A stretch of 64,000 nt of DNA from Endozoicomonas sp. OPT23. GTDB taxonomy: Bacteria; Pseudomonadota; Gammaproteobacteria; Pseudomonadales; Endozoicomonadaceae. Shown piece after piece: positions 16,371 to 24,415 of this stretch. The notes below the pieces were generated by a model. That model was not told the DNA's origin, made no database searches, and worked only from the letters and a program-made list of their open reading frames with translations. Position numbers and translations under genes: made by a program. The stretch covers positions 186,974 through 250,973 of the forward strand of contig NZ_PPFD01000007.1 in NCBI RefSeq assembly GCF_009653635.1, read 5' to 3'. How positions within the stretch are numbered: the stretch's first letter is position 1; every line of letters begins with the position of its first letter.

Positions 16371-18147
16371 TGTCAAAACTCCCTGCCAGCTCTCTGACAA
16401 AGTTCTGGTAGACCGAAGAGTTCTCTGCCAGTTCCTTTGGAGAACCTGCCGCAACAAGACGTCCCTGCTCCAGCATCAGTATCTGATCCATGTCGCTGAT
16501 CTGGTGCAACCGGTGAGTCACCGTGATGGTCGTACAGTTTTTCGAAATGCGATCAAGAGCCGAAAGCACCTGACGCTCGCTTTCTCTGTCGAGACTGGCG
16601 GTTGGCTCATCAAGAATCAACAGGGCTACCGGTTCAGCAATAGCTCTCGCCAGAGCTACACGCTGAGCCTGTCCCACCGACAGATTGCCCCCCTGTTCCT
16701 GTAACGGGCTGTTCAAACCCTCAGGCAATCGTTCAACAATATCCAGAGCCTGAGCCTTTTCCAGCGCTGCCATCACCTGCTGTTCAGTCAGGTCACGGCC
16801 AAAGGCTACGTTTTCAAACAGGGTGCCATGGATAATCAAAGGCTGCTGCCCCAGCCAGGCTATCTGTTTGCGCCACAGGTTTGGCTGGATAGCGCTTAAT
16901 TCTTGTCCATCAATAGACAACTGTCCTTGATAAGGGTGAAAACCCACAAGAGTATTCAACAGCGTGGTTTTACCGGCACCACTCGAGCCGATAATCGCAA
17001 CCTTCTGCCCGGGTTGAATCGCGAAGCTGATATCAGACAGTAGCTGTTTACTATCTGCACATGTTGTAACGCTCAGCTTATGAGCTTCAATACTGATGAT
17101 TTTAGAGTTAAGAGATTCCGAGCCGGTAGAACGGCTTACAGTCTCAGTGTTTTCCGTCGATTCAAGAAACTCCAGTATCAACTCACTGGCTCCCACCGCT
17201 TTCGCTTTGGCGTGGTAATGAGTACCCAAGTCACGCAGAGGCTGATAGAACTCAGGCGCCAGCAACAGTAAAAACAATCCGGTAAACAGGGTGACGCCTT
17301 CACCATAACTGCCGAATTCCAGATACCCCAGAAAACTCATACCCAGATAGACGGCCAGCACTGCGATGGAGACAGAGGCAAAAAATTCCAGAACCGTTGA
17401 TGACAGAAAAGCCAGCTTCAGCACCTGCATGGTTTTGATCCGGAAGTCTTCGCTGGCGTATTTCAACGACTCGTGTTCGTACTGACCACGCTGAAACAGT
17501 CGCAACGTTTCCATACCTTTTAAGCGATCAAGAAAAAAACCGCCGAGTCGTTCCAGCGCCTGAAAATTCTTTCTATTGGCACTGGCCGCTTTCAGTCCAA
17601 CCATTGCCATAAAGATGGGCACCAGCGGCGCTGTCACCAAAAAGATAACCGCCGCCGCCCAGTTCAGAGGAAGGGCCACCAGCAAAATAGCCAGAGGAAT
17701 CACAACCGCCAGCGCCATCTGGGGAAGATAACGGGCAACAAAGTCGTGAAGCTCATCGACCTGTTCCACCAGCATGGTGGACCAGCTGCCGGCAGGTCTG
17801 GAAGCAATGGTGACCGGCCCCATCTGCTGTAGCCGAGTAAGAATGGCTGCGCGAATGATCTGTCGCACTTCAATACCAGCCCTGCAGGCTACCTGCTCTC
17901 GCCCCCATTGGCATAAAGCTCTGGCGACAATCAGTATTCCGGCAGCAACAAAAAAGAGCGTCAGCTCCGACAAAGGCACAGAAAGCATCACCAGCTTATA
18001 GATAATACTGGCCAGCACCGCAGCCTGGGCAATAAACAGCAGTCCGGTACAAAAACCCAGTGCGACTGCAGCCATCAGCCACTTTCGGGCAGGTGCAGTC
18101 TGCGCCATTATCCAGCGATAGGCCTGCTTTTCAGAAGATTGACTCAT
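16363..18147 (-). CDS. cydD: ABC exporter subunit CydD (cytochrome bd assembly)
   Basis: Partner half-transporter of CydC, 594 residues (E. coli CydD 588). The membrane domain covers about residues 20-320, with the EFYQPLRDLG segment typical of CydD. The nucleotide-binding domain shows Walker A GSSGAGKTT, a slightly unusual signature LSVGQAQR (as in E. coli CydD), Walker B LLILDEPTASLD and H-loop TVTHR. The cydD-cydC order matches E. coli. Confidence 0.94.
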   Translation of the reverse strand: MSQSSEKQAYRWIMAQTAPARKWLMAAVALGFCTGLLFIAQAAVLASIIYKLVMLSVPLSELTLFFVAAGILIVARALCQWGREQVACRAGIEVRQIIRAAILTRLQQMGPVTIASRPAGSWSTMLVEQVDELHDFVARYLPQMALAVVIPLAILLVALPLNWAAAVIFLVTAPLVPIFMAMVGLKAASANRKNFQALERLGGFFLDRLKGMETLRLFQRGQYEHESLKYASEDFRIKTMQVLKLAFLSSTVLEFFASVSIAVLAVYLGMSFLGYLEFGSYGEGVTLFTGLFLLLLAPEFYQPLRDLGTHYHAKAKAVGASELILEFLESTENTETVSRSTGSESLNSKIISIEAHKLSVTTCADSKQLLSDISFAIQPGQKVAIIGSSGAGKTTLLNTLVGFHPYQGQLSIDGQELSAIQPNLWRKQIAWLGQQPLIIHGTLFENVAFGRDLTEQQVMAALEKAQALDIVERLPEGLNSPLQEQGGNLSVGQAQRVALARAIAEPVALLILDEPTASLDRESERQVLSALDRISKNCTTITVTHRLHQISDMDQILMLEQGRLVAAGSPKELAENSSVYQNFVRELAGSFDNA

Positions 18148-18339
18148 AGAGAAGAGATGAATACGACGATAAAAACGGCATTCTAGCAGCGGTGCCAGCT
18201 CTACTCTATGGCCTTTACGCCCCCATTAGATTGCAGAGGCTTTAACCTGTAGCTGCTGGCGATTAAACAAACATATTCAGCGCCGTTATCTCGCCGTATA
18301 ATGGGTGGTTTTTAGCATTCAAGGTATCGTGCGAGCAAG

Positions 18340-19077
18340 ATGTTAACCAATATTCGCATCATTCTGATTAATACCTTCCATCCGGGCAATATCGGTTCCG
18401 CAGCCAGAGCCATGAAAACCATGGGGCTGAACGATCTCTGCCTGGTGACTCCGCAACGATTCCCGGCACCAGAAGCGGAATCCATGGCCGCAGGTGCTCA
18501 GGATGTTCTGGAAAGCGCTAGAGTCTTTGCAACACTGGATGATGCCATTGCCGACTGTTCCATGGTTATTGGCACCAGTGCCCGCAGTCGCTCTCATACC
18601 TTTACCCGCCCGATGCTGGAGGCTGAAGCCGCAACCGACAAGCTGGTCGCTGAAGCTGAAAACTGTCCGGTAGCGCTGGTGTTTGGCCAGGAAACCATGG
18701 GGCTGACGAATCAGGAACTGGAGAAGTGTCACTATCATGTCTCCATCGATGCTAACCCTGAGTACCCGGTTCTCAATGTGGCTTCTGCCATTCAGATCCT
18801 CTGTTACGAGATTCGTAAAAGCAGTCTTCGCACTGACAGCAAAGCTGTGAATGAAGATGAGGAACAGGAATACCCGCTGACACGGGAGCTGGAGTACTTC
18901 TACGAGCATCTGGAAGAGACACTTAACGATATCGACTTCATCATCAAGACTCATCCCGGTCTGGTGATGACCCGACTGCGAAAACTGTTTAATAAAGCCA
19001 GACCGGATACCAAAGAGCTAAATATGCTCAGAGGCATTCTTGGTGCCGTCCAGAAGAAGGCCAGAAATGATCCTTGA
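18340..19077 (+). CDS. trmJ: tRNA Cm32/Um32 2'-O-methyltransferase TrmJ
   Basis: SPOUT-class SAM-dependent methyltransferase modifying position 32 of tRNA anticodon loops, 245 residues (E. coli TrmJ 246). SPOUT motifs are IILINTFHPGNIGSAARAMK near the N-terminus, LVFGQETMGLTN around residue 110 and the knot region YPVLNVASAIQ. The C-terminal extension LEETLNDIDFI is characteristic of TrmJ. A possible -10 TATAAT lies at 18297-18302 without a convincing -35. It overlaps the following acetyltransferase gene by 11 bp. Confidence 0.93.
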   Translation: MLTNIRIILINTFHPGNIGSAARAMKTMGLNDLCLVTPQRFPAPEAESMAAGAQDVLESARVFATLDDAIADCSMVIGTSARSRSHTFTRPMLEAEAATDKLVAEAENCPVALVFGQETMGLTNQELEKCHYHVSIDANPEYPVLNVASAIQILCYEIRKSSLRTDSKAVNEDEEQEYPLTRELEYFYEHLEETLNDIDFIIKTHPGLVMTRLRKLFNKARPDTKELNMLRGILGAVQKKARNDP

Positions 19078-19483
19078 AGAACTGGACAGCGTTCAGTTCC
19101 CTCTGGCTAACCGCTTCTTTAAAGCCAATGGCCACAAGGGTAAAGCCCGCTCTGATGAGCGGGTTCTGATACTCAGGGACAATGGCAATATTGTTGCCGC
19201 CCTGCGAGCCTGCCCAAAAAAACAGGGTTATCTGTTACGCAGTGTCTGGGTAGCTATTAACCGGAGAGGTGAAGGTCTTGGCAGTCTCTTGACTGAGAAG
19301 GCCCTGAAACGACTGAACAGTGACTGCTGGTGTTATCCCTACCCGCACCTGCAAAGCTTTTATGAAAATACCGGCTTCTCACTGCAAGAAACTGATCAGG
19401 TGCCAGAAGATATCGCCGTTCCCTTTGAGAATTACCGAAACAAAGGCGAAAGCTTTCTACTGATGGCATTCAGTCAGCGCTAG
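19067..19483 (+). CDS. GNAT-family N-acetyltransferase
   Basis: Small acetyltransferase, 138 residues from the ATG at 19067, which stands about seven bases after AAGAAGG. The acetyl-CoA pyrophosphate-binding segment VWVAINRRGEGLGSLLTEKA matches motif A (R-x-x-G-x-G). FYENTGFSLQET matches motif B. It overlaps trmJ by 11 bp and so is cotranscribed. Its 3' end overlaps the 3' end of the convergent subtilase-like gene by 27 bp. The substrate is unknown. Confidence 0.8.
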   Translation: MILEELDSVQFPLANRFFKANGHKGKARSDERVLILRDNGNIVAALRACPKKQGYLLRSVWVAINRRGEGLGSLLTEKALKRLNSDCWCYPYPHLQSFYENTGFSLQETDQVPEDIAVPFENYRNKGESFLLMAFSQR

Positions 19484-20353
19484 TCCTTTGAACAGTGCTT
19501 TTCTTAGGGCGGCCGGTGCCGCAAAAGAAGAGCCTTTCAGCATCGGCCATGGTCGGTTGGGCAACTCCCCCTCTTTACCAAGGCCGGTCAGCTTGGATAA
19601 GGGAATATCCACGCACTTGTCACCATTCAAATCATAACCAATAGCCTTGCCCTTAGCGTTATTCACTCGAACGGGCTGCCAGGCCGCCTGGGCATAAACA
19701 TCAACAAACGGGTTATTGGCAACAAAGTGGCTGAGCTCCGGCTCAGCTGCACCGACCGTTGTCACACCTTTGGCAAAAGAAAACGTATTCACCATATTGC
19801 GACCGCCATTGCCAGCAATGGTGTAAACCCTGACACCTTTTGCTGACAGCTGCTGCAACAGCAGAATAATGTCGTAGGTGGTCTGCCAGACTGGATATTG
19901 TCTGCCCATGGTTTCAACGACAGATTTATAATAATCCGCACGTTCAAGTCTTAGCGGCTTTTCAAAAGCACTGATCAGCGTGGAAGATTCCCAGGACAAA
20001 ATCAGAGCATCAAGTGTCTGCTTGGGGTAACGATCAAGAATAATTTGCAGGTTTGATCGAATCGCTTTCATGGGGTTCCAGCCATCCAGAATCGGATAAC
20101 TGATAAAGGTAATACCCGGGTGAGCAGCAATCAGCCGAACCAGATCGCCATGATAGATCGGTTCTTTATGATCATCATTATCAAGGTCCAGCAGTCCGTA
20201 CATCCAGCCTTTTTCTGCTTTATCTTCTTCATTATCAAAACTGAGAGAAACAGGAAAAAACCGATCAATAATGGCCACTTTATAGACAGACTGTTTTTCA
20301 GCCGCAGCACTAAGAGAGAACGATAAAAAGAAAAAGCAAAGATACTTCAACAT
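19457..20353 (-). CDS. Compact secreted subtilase-like (S8) protein
   Basis: 298 residues with a Sec-type signal peptide (MLKYLCFFFLSFSLSAAAEK). The rest follows the order of subtilisin active-site blocks in divergent form: Asp30 in VAIIDRF, His68 in YHGDLVRLI, the oxyanion Asn182 in TIAGNGG, and Ser276 in KGSSFAAPAALRKAL, which matches the G-T/S-S-x-A-x-P serine block. The spacing D-38-H-114-N-94-S suits a catalytic domain with no propeptide or C-terminal extras. DLNGDKCVD (241-249) resembles an EF-hand/dockerin calcium loop, and another acidic loop is at 56-61. All triad residues are present, so activity is possible but not shown. It is divergent from the RING-like gene. Confidence 0.65.
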   Translation of the reverse strand: MLKYLCFFFLSFSLSAAAEKQSVYKVAIIDRFFPVSLSFDNEEDKAEKGWMYGLLDLDNDDHKEPIYHGDLVRLIAAHPGITFISYPILDGWNPMKAIRSNLQIILDRYPKQTLDALILSWESSTLISAFEKPLRLERADYYKSVVETMGRQYPVWQTTYDIILLLQQLSAKGVRVYTIAGNGGRNMVNTFSFAKGVTTVGAAEPELSHFVANNPFVDVYAQAAWQPVRVNNAKGKAIGYDLNGDKCVDIPLSKLTGLGKEGELPNRPWPMLKGSSFAAPAALRKALFKGLALTECHQ

Positions 20354-20550
20354 TTACAAATACCTGTATTACATAGATATTTGCTTCGACTGAAGGTACT
20401 GGTTCTTCAGAAAAATGACTTTATTGTCACAGTAATGTCATAAATCTCTCGCCGCAGTTAGTCACCCTAACCACTCTGTCAGTCGTAAAAGTGAACCCTT
20501 TTAAACATAAAAACTCCAAGGTGAATCAACATCTATGGAGATAGGAAAAA

Positions 20551-21081
20551 ATGTTAACGGATAAAACTTGCGATATTTGTCTACTTAACCTCAAACCCAG
20601 TGCTCAGTGGGATGAGAACGATTTTATTTATAATGGACCCGCTGAATTTTACACTGGCAGTCATTGCTTTCATGTTTACTGTATGAGTAACGCAGCAAAA
20701 CAATTGCAACACAATCCTGTAACCAGAGCGCCCTTTACCGATGATGAAGCAAGAACGATAAGAAGTCGTGAGGCAGCTATTAAAAACTATCTGCCTGCTT
20801 ACCTGAACTCGGCCTGTGATGATGATCAAGACATGCCAGGCACATCGGCAGATGACCTCATCCAAATGATTAAAACTGGGGCCGGAGACAATATTGAGCT
20901 TTATAAACAACAAGTTGTGAGGCTATACACCGTCGCAGAAAAAAACCTGTTGGATTTTATGAACAAAGATGAGCATAAAAGAAGTCAGGCAGAAGAAAGA
21001 AGACTGCAACAGGCACAGCAACCCTTGCCGCGCCAACAAAATGTATGCGAAAGAATCACAGGTTTCTGCACTATTTTATAA
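20551..21081 (+). CDS. RING/U-box-like small protein with C-terminal CaaX-type motif
   Basis: 176 residues; no bacterial family recognised. The N-terminus carries Cys7-x2-Cys10, then Cys39-x-His41-x2-Cys44 (SHCFHVYCM), then NPVTRAPF at 55-62. This mimics a RING finger whose last CPxCRxPF pair has become NPVTR, close to the DPVT turn of U-boxes. The middle is acidic; residues 140-165 are charged and Gln-rich. The protein ends GFCTIL: Cys-Thr-Ile-Leu fits the eukaryotic CaaX rule with Leu predicting geranylgeranylation. A host-targeted, prenylated ubiquitin-ligase-like effector is a plausible inference. There is a strong ribosome site (GGAGATAGGA) and a terminator behind. No secretion signal was recognised. 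Confidence 0.7.
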   Translation: MLTDKTCDICLLNLKPSAQWDENDFIYNGPAEFYTGSHCFHVYCMSNAAKQLQHNPVTRAPFTDDEARTIRSREAAIKNYLPAYLNSACDDDQDMPGTSADDLIQMIKTGAGDNIELYKQQVVRLYTVAEKNLLDFMNKDEHKRSQAEERRLQQAQQPLPRQQNVCERITGFCTIL

Positions 21082-21097
21082 GCGTTTCTCCCCTACC

Positions 21098-21129
21098 ACC
21101 GGGCACAAACAATTAGCTGCCCGGTTTTT
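21098..21129 (+). terminator. Intrinsic terminator after the RING-like gene
   Basis: Stem accgggca (21098-21105) and tgcccggt (21118-21125) with a 12-base loop, followed by TTTTT. It starts 17 bases after the stop codon and isolates this gene from rarD. Confidence 0.85.
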
Positions 21130-21216
21130 CAAACTTAGATTTCTCTCTTCAGAAAAGTCAGGCATTATTGACCGTTTTGCCATTGGCAAACTCATATTCG
21201 TATTAATGGAGTGTTT

Positions 21217-22125
21217 GTGACAACAACCAAGGAGCCTTCAGGCCTGTTGCCTGGAGTACTGGCTTTTTCCATCTGGGGTCTGGTACCCATCTATTTTAAG
21301 CTGCTGGATTCTGTACCTTCACTGGAAGTACTGGGTCACAGGGTATTCTGGTCAGTGCTGCTACTGCTGCCACTGCTGAAATTTACCGGCCAGTTGTCAC
21401 AACTTAAAACCGTCTTTACCAACCCAAAGGTTTTAGGCTTACTGATGCTGTCGTCCATTCTGATTGCTGGAAACTGGCTGACCTTTATCTGGGGGGTCGC
21501 CAACGACCGTATTCTGGAAACCAGTCTTGGCTATTTCATTAATCCACTGTTGAATATTTTCCTGGGTTATCTGTTTCTCAGTGAAAAGCTCAGTCCTTTA
21601 AAAATGATCGCTGTTGGTATAGCCGCTTTTGCCGTTGTTCTACAAATCTGGCTGCTGGGCAGCATTCCCTGGGTTGCTTTTGCGGTAGCTGGCACCTTTG
21701 GTTTTTACGGTTTGCTGAGAAAACATATTCCTGTGGCTGCCGCTACAGGTTTGACCGTAGAAACTATCTTATTACTACCGGCAACACTGGGCTATTTCTT
21801 CTGGCTCTATCAAACCGGAGACTACAGCTTCAGTTTTGATACCCCTCAGCTGAGCCTGTTGCTGGCACTGGCAGGACTGGTGACGACTGTGCCGCTGGTT
21901 CTGTTCAACGTTGCTGCTAAACGTTTAACCCTAACCTCTGTGGGTATTCTGCAATATCTTGGCCCTTCCATCTCATTTCTGGTGGGTGTCTTTATTTTCG
22001 GCGAAGAGGTGAATCAGGCTCGTATCATCACCTTTGGTCTGATCTGGCTGGCACTGGCTATTTTCACCTGGGACAGCTATCGAACATTAAAAGCAAAAAC
22101 ATCTACACAAGCAGCTGGCAGCTGA
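21217..22125 (+). CDS. rarD: EamA/RarD-type membrane transporter
   Basis: Drug/metabolite-transporter superfamily protein of the RarD branch, 302 residues, with ten predicted membrane helices formed by two EamA repeats. The opening GLLPGVLAFSIWGLVPIYFK and the motifs VLGHRVFWS and ETSLGYFINPLLN are typical of RarD. The GTG at 21217 is chosen because GGAG (21208-21211) lies five bases before it and overlaps the alternative GTG at 21211. The substrate is unknown; the name comes from a chloramphenicol-sensitivity phenotype in relatives. Confidence 0.9.
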   Translation: MTTTKEPSGLLPGVLAFSIWGLVPIYFKLLDSVPSLEVLGHRVFWSVLLLLPLLKFTGQLSQLKTVFTNPKVLGLLMLSSILIAGNWLTFIWGVANDRILETSLGYFINPLLNIFLGYLFLSEKLSPLKMIAVGIAAFAVVLQIWLLGSIPWVAFAVAGTFGFYGLLRKHIPVAAATGLTVETILLLPATLGYFFWLYQTGDYSFSFDTPQLSLLLALAGLVTTVPLVLFNVAAKRLTLTSVGILQYLGPSISFLVGVFIFGEEVNQARIITFGLIWLALAIFTWDSYRTLKAKTSTQAAGS

Positions 22126-22132
22126 TTTTTTT
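22112..22132 (+). terminator. Short terminator overlapping the rarD stop
   Basis: CAGCT-ggc-AGCTG (22112-22124) followed by A and TTTTTTT (22126-22132). The stem includes the last codons and part of the stop of rarD. It is short but has a full T-run. Confidence 0.5.
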
Positions 22133-22190
22133 ATTCAGTGCTTAAGGAATTTCCAGTATCCTTGCGCACTCCAATAAAAACGACAGAGTG

Positions 22191-22640
22191 ATGTTTCCTG
22201 ACATCATTCTGGCTGAAACGGATCCTGTCATGCTGGAAATCACTGAATACTTGGCCGGAGTGCCTCTTTTCCTGGCTTATTTTGCCACTGCTCTGGCACT
22301 GTCCGGGCTTTATATCCTGATCTACACCACTATTACGCCCCATAAAGAACTGCAACTGATCAAGGAAAACAAATCAGCGGCGGCTATTGCCTTTGCTGGC
22401 AGCCTGATTGGTTTTGTCCTGCCACTGGCCAGTGTTATTGAAAACTCGGTTGATCTGGCGGATATGGCTATTTGGGGTGCCGTTGCTCTAGTAGTACAGC
22501 TCTCTGCATTCTTTACCCTGCGCCTGTTTATGCCGAAGATTTCCGAACGTATCAGCAACGATGAAATAGCTTCCGGTATCTGGCTGGGCGCTGTCTCCAT
22601 TGCTGCCGGTCTGCTTAATGCTGCCAGTCTGACTTACTGA
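22191..22640 (+). CDS. DUF350 (YjfL/UPF0719) inner-membrane protein
   Basis: 149-residue membrane protein with four predicted helices in two repeats (FLAYFATALALSGLYILIY, AAAIAFAGSLIGFVLPLAS, WGAVALVVQLSAFFTLRL and the last about residues 125-147). The TPHKELQLIKENKSAAAIA segment is the DUF350 signature. The start is ATG 22191; a GTG directly before it and an ATG at 22230 are alternatives. The next genes on the same strand are ygiB- and ygiC-like, a known conserved trio. Molecular function is not established. Confidence 0.82.
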   Translation: MFPDIILAETDPVMLEITEYLAGVPLFLAYFATALALSGLYILIYTTITPHKELQLIKENKSAAAIAFAGSLIGFVLPLASVIENSVDLADMAIWGAVALVVQLSAFFTLRLFMPKISERISNDEIASGIWLGAVSIAAGLLNAASLTY

Positions 22641-22656
22641 TTGGGAGCACAGTGAT

Positions 22657-23187
22657 ATGAAACGTTCCAAAAAGCTCCAGCTGAGCCTGCTGGGTATAAC
22701 ACCTCTGGCTCTGATCGGCTGTGGCGGTCCCAAGGAAGATGTACTGGTGTATCGTGATGATAATCAGTGTTCAATGGATAGCCAACTCAGTAAAGAGATC
22801 TGTGTTTCTGACTACAAAACAGCCGTCAATATTCATCAGACGACAGCCCCCAAATACAAATATTACGCTGATTGTTTTGATGATTTTGGTTCCACCTGTC
22901 AGTGGCAGACCAATGAAGAATACATTCCCACCATGGAAGGCTATATGCTGGCGACCCAGGAAGCCAGAAACAGCGGCATGGCCTTCACTGTTGTGCCACT
23001 CTACCTCAGCGACGATGGCGACTATGTCACTGGTGACTACGAAGATGTAGGCGGTAATGGCTACTCCAGTTACGGACGCAGGAAAGTACCCAAATATAGA
23101 ACCACCGAGCCTTCGACCAAAACCCGCACCATGAGTCGCGGTGGCTTTGGCAGTAAATCATCATCCCGAAGCAGTTGGGGTGGCTGA
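22657..23187 (+). CDS. ygiB: YgiB-like DUF1190 lipoprotein
   Basis: 176-residue lipoprotein of the DUF1190 family. The signal peptide ends in the lipobox LIGC (Cys at about 22). The mature part has conserved Cys residues (QCSMDSQLSKEICVSDYKTA, DCFDDFGSTCQW) and the family segment CQWQTNEEYIPTMEGYM. The C-terminus is Gly/Ser/Arg-rich (RGGFGSKSSSRSSWGG). It begins 16 bp after the DUF350 gene and ends three bases before the ygiC-like start, so it is one operon. Function is unknown. Confidence 0.87.
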   Translation: MKRSKKLQLSLLGITPLALIGCGGPKEDVLVYRDDNQCSMDSQLSKEICVSDYKTAVNIHQTTAPKYKYYADCFDDFGSTCQWQTNEEYIPTMEGYMLATQEARNSGMAFTVVPLYLSDDGDYVTGDYEDVGGNGYSSYGRRKVPKYRTTEPSTKTRTMSRGGFGSKSSSRSSWGG

Positions 23188-23190
23188 TCA

Positions 23191-24363
23191 GTGAAACGGG
23201 TGACAGCAATACCCAGAGCGGGCTGGAAAAAGACCGCAGAGTCCCTTGGCTTTCACTTTCATACTATTGACGGTGCTGCTTATTGGGATGAGTCTGCTTA
23301 CTATCAATTCAGCCTGAAACAGATCGAACGGGATATTGAGTCACCCACGGAAGAACTTCACCAGATGTGTCTCGAGCTTGTGGCGAAAGCCATACAGTCC
23401 GAGCAGATGCTGACTCAGTTGCGCATCCCGAGACAACAGTGGGACCTGGTTCGTGACTCCTGGCAGAGAAAAGACCAACACTTATATGGCCGAATGGACT
23501 TTGCTTACGACGGTCACTCTGCTGCAAAGCTCTATGAGTACAATGCCGACACGCCAACTTCACTCTACGAGTCAGCTTTCTTTCAGTGGTTATGGCTGGA
23601 ACAAATGATCAGTCGCGGAAAGCTGCCAGTTGCTGCCGACCAGTTCAATATCATTCAGGAAATGTTGATTGAAACTCTGGTGTGTTTAAAGAAACGCCAT
23701 CTGAAAGAGCAACCTCTGTATCTGGCCAGTTGCCGTGACAGTGCAGAAGATTTTGGCACCGTTGAATATTTCCGTGACTGTGCGGTGCAGGCGGGTATAG
23801 ATGCTCGATTTATCCATATCGAAGATATTGGTTTAAGTGATGGTTGCCAGTTTACCGATCTGGACAGCAACAGCATTCCTGCCCTGTTCAAACTCTATCC
23901 ATGGGAATCCATGTTTGAGGAAGAATACGGCAACAGCCTGACAAGCTCAGAAACCCTGTTTGTAGAACCCGCCTGGAAATCCATCCTGTCCAATAAAGCT
24001 ATGTTGCCACTGCTTTGGAAAGAGCACAAAGGCCACCCCAACCTGTTGCCCAGTTATTTTGAAGATGACAGTGAGTGCAGCGAACTTGGCAGCAGCTATG
24101 TGAAAAAGCCCGTCTTTTCCCGGGAAGGTGCCAATATTTCTGTCTACCAGCATGGACAGAAGACAGAGTTTGTCGATGGACCTTACAGCGACTGCGGTTA
24201 TATATTGCAGGCTTATCATCCGGTACCGGTATTCAGAGGTAACCACACACTGGTTGGCAGTTGGGTCATTGGTGATCGTTCAGCAGGTATTGGTATCAGG
24301 GAAGACAGCAGTGTTATCACGAAAGACAGCTCTCGTTTTCTACCTCATATTATTCTGGATTAA
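23191..24363 (+). CDS. ygiC: Glutathionylspermidine synthase-like ATP-grasp protein (YgiC family)
   Basis: 390-residue ATP-grasp ligase homologous to the synthetase domain of glutathionylspermidine synthetase/amidase but without the amidase half, like E. coli YgiC/YjfC. Signature stretches include GRMDFAYDG, KLYEYNADTPTSLYES and the ATP-grasp lysine region YVKKPVFSREGANI; LQAYHPVPVF and GSWVIGDRSAGIGIRED close the active site. It has a GTG start three bases after the ygiB stop. It would form a peptide-like bond on an amine or peptide; the substrate of this family is not settled. Confidence 0.88.
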   Translation: MKRVTAIPRAGWKKTAESLGFHFHTIDGAAYWDESAYYQFSLKQIERDIESPTEELHQMCLELVAKAIQSEQMLTQLRIPRQQWDLVRDSWQRKDQHLYGRMDFAYDGHSAAKLYEYNADTPTSLYESAFFQWLWLEQMISRGKLPVAADQFNIIQEMLIETLVCLKKRHLKEQPLYLASCRDSAEDFGTVEYFRDCAVQAGIDARFIHIEDIGLSDGCQFTDLDSNSIPALFKLYPWESMFEEEYGNSLTSSETLFVEPAWKSILSNKAMLPLLWKEHKGHPNLLPSYFEDDSECSELGSSYVKKPVFSREGANISVYQHGQKTEFVDGPYSDCGYILQAYHPVPVFRGNHTLVGSWVIGDRSAGIGIREDSSVITKDSSRFLPHIILD

Positions 24364-24364
24364 A

Positions 24365-24415
24365 AAATGGTTTACTCGTCTGGAACAATAAAAACGGGTA
24401 AACCATTTCCTTTTT
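24365..24415. terminator. Bidirectional terminator between the ygiC-like gene and mazG
   Basis: AAATGGTTTACtCG (24365-24378) and CGgGTAAACCATTT (24395-24408) form a 14-position stem with one T-G wobble. CC-TTTTT follows on the plus strand and TTTTTT on the minus strand, giving proper intrinsic terminators for both convergent genes. Confidence 0.88.

Noticed and set aside
18343-18954. Minus-strand open frame (203 codons) opposite trmJ
   Set aside because: Antisense shadow of a fully conserved SPOUT methyltransferase.
20969-21220. Overlapping 83-codon frame at the 3' end of the RING-like gene
   Set aside because: It runs through the terminator hairpin and into the rarD start; no conserved features.
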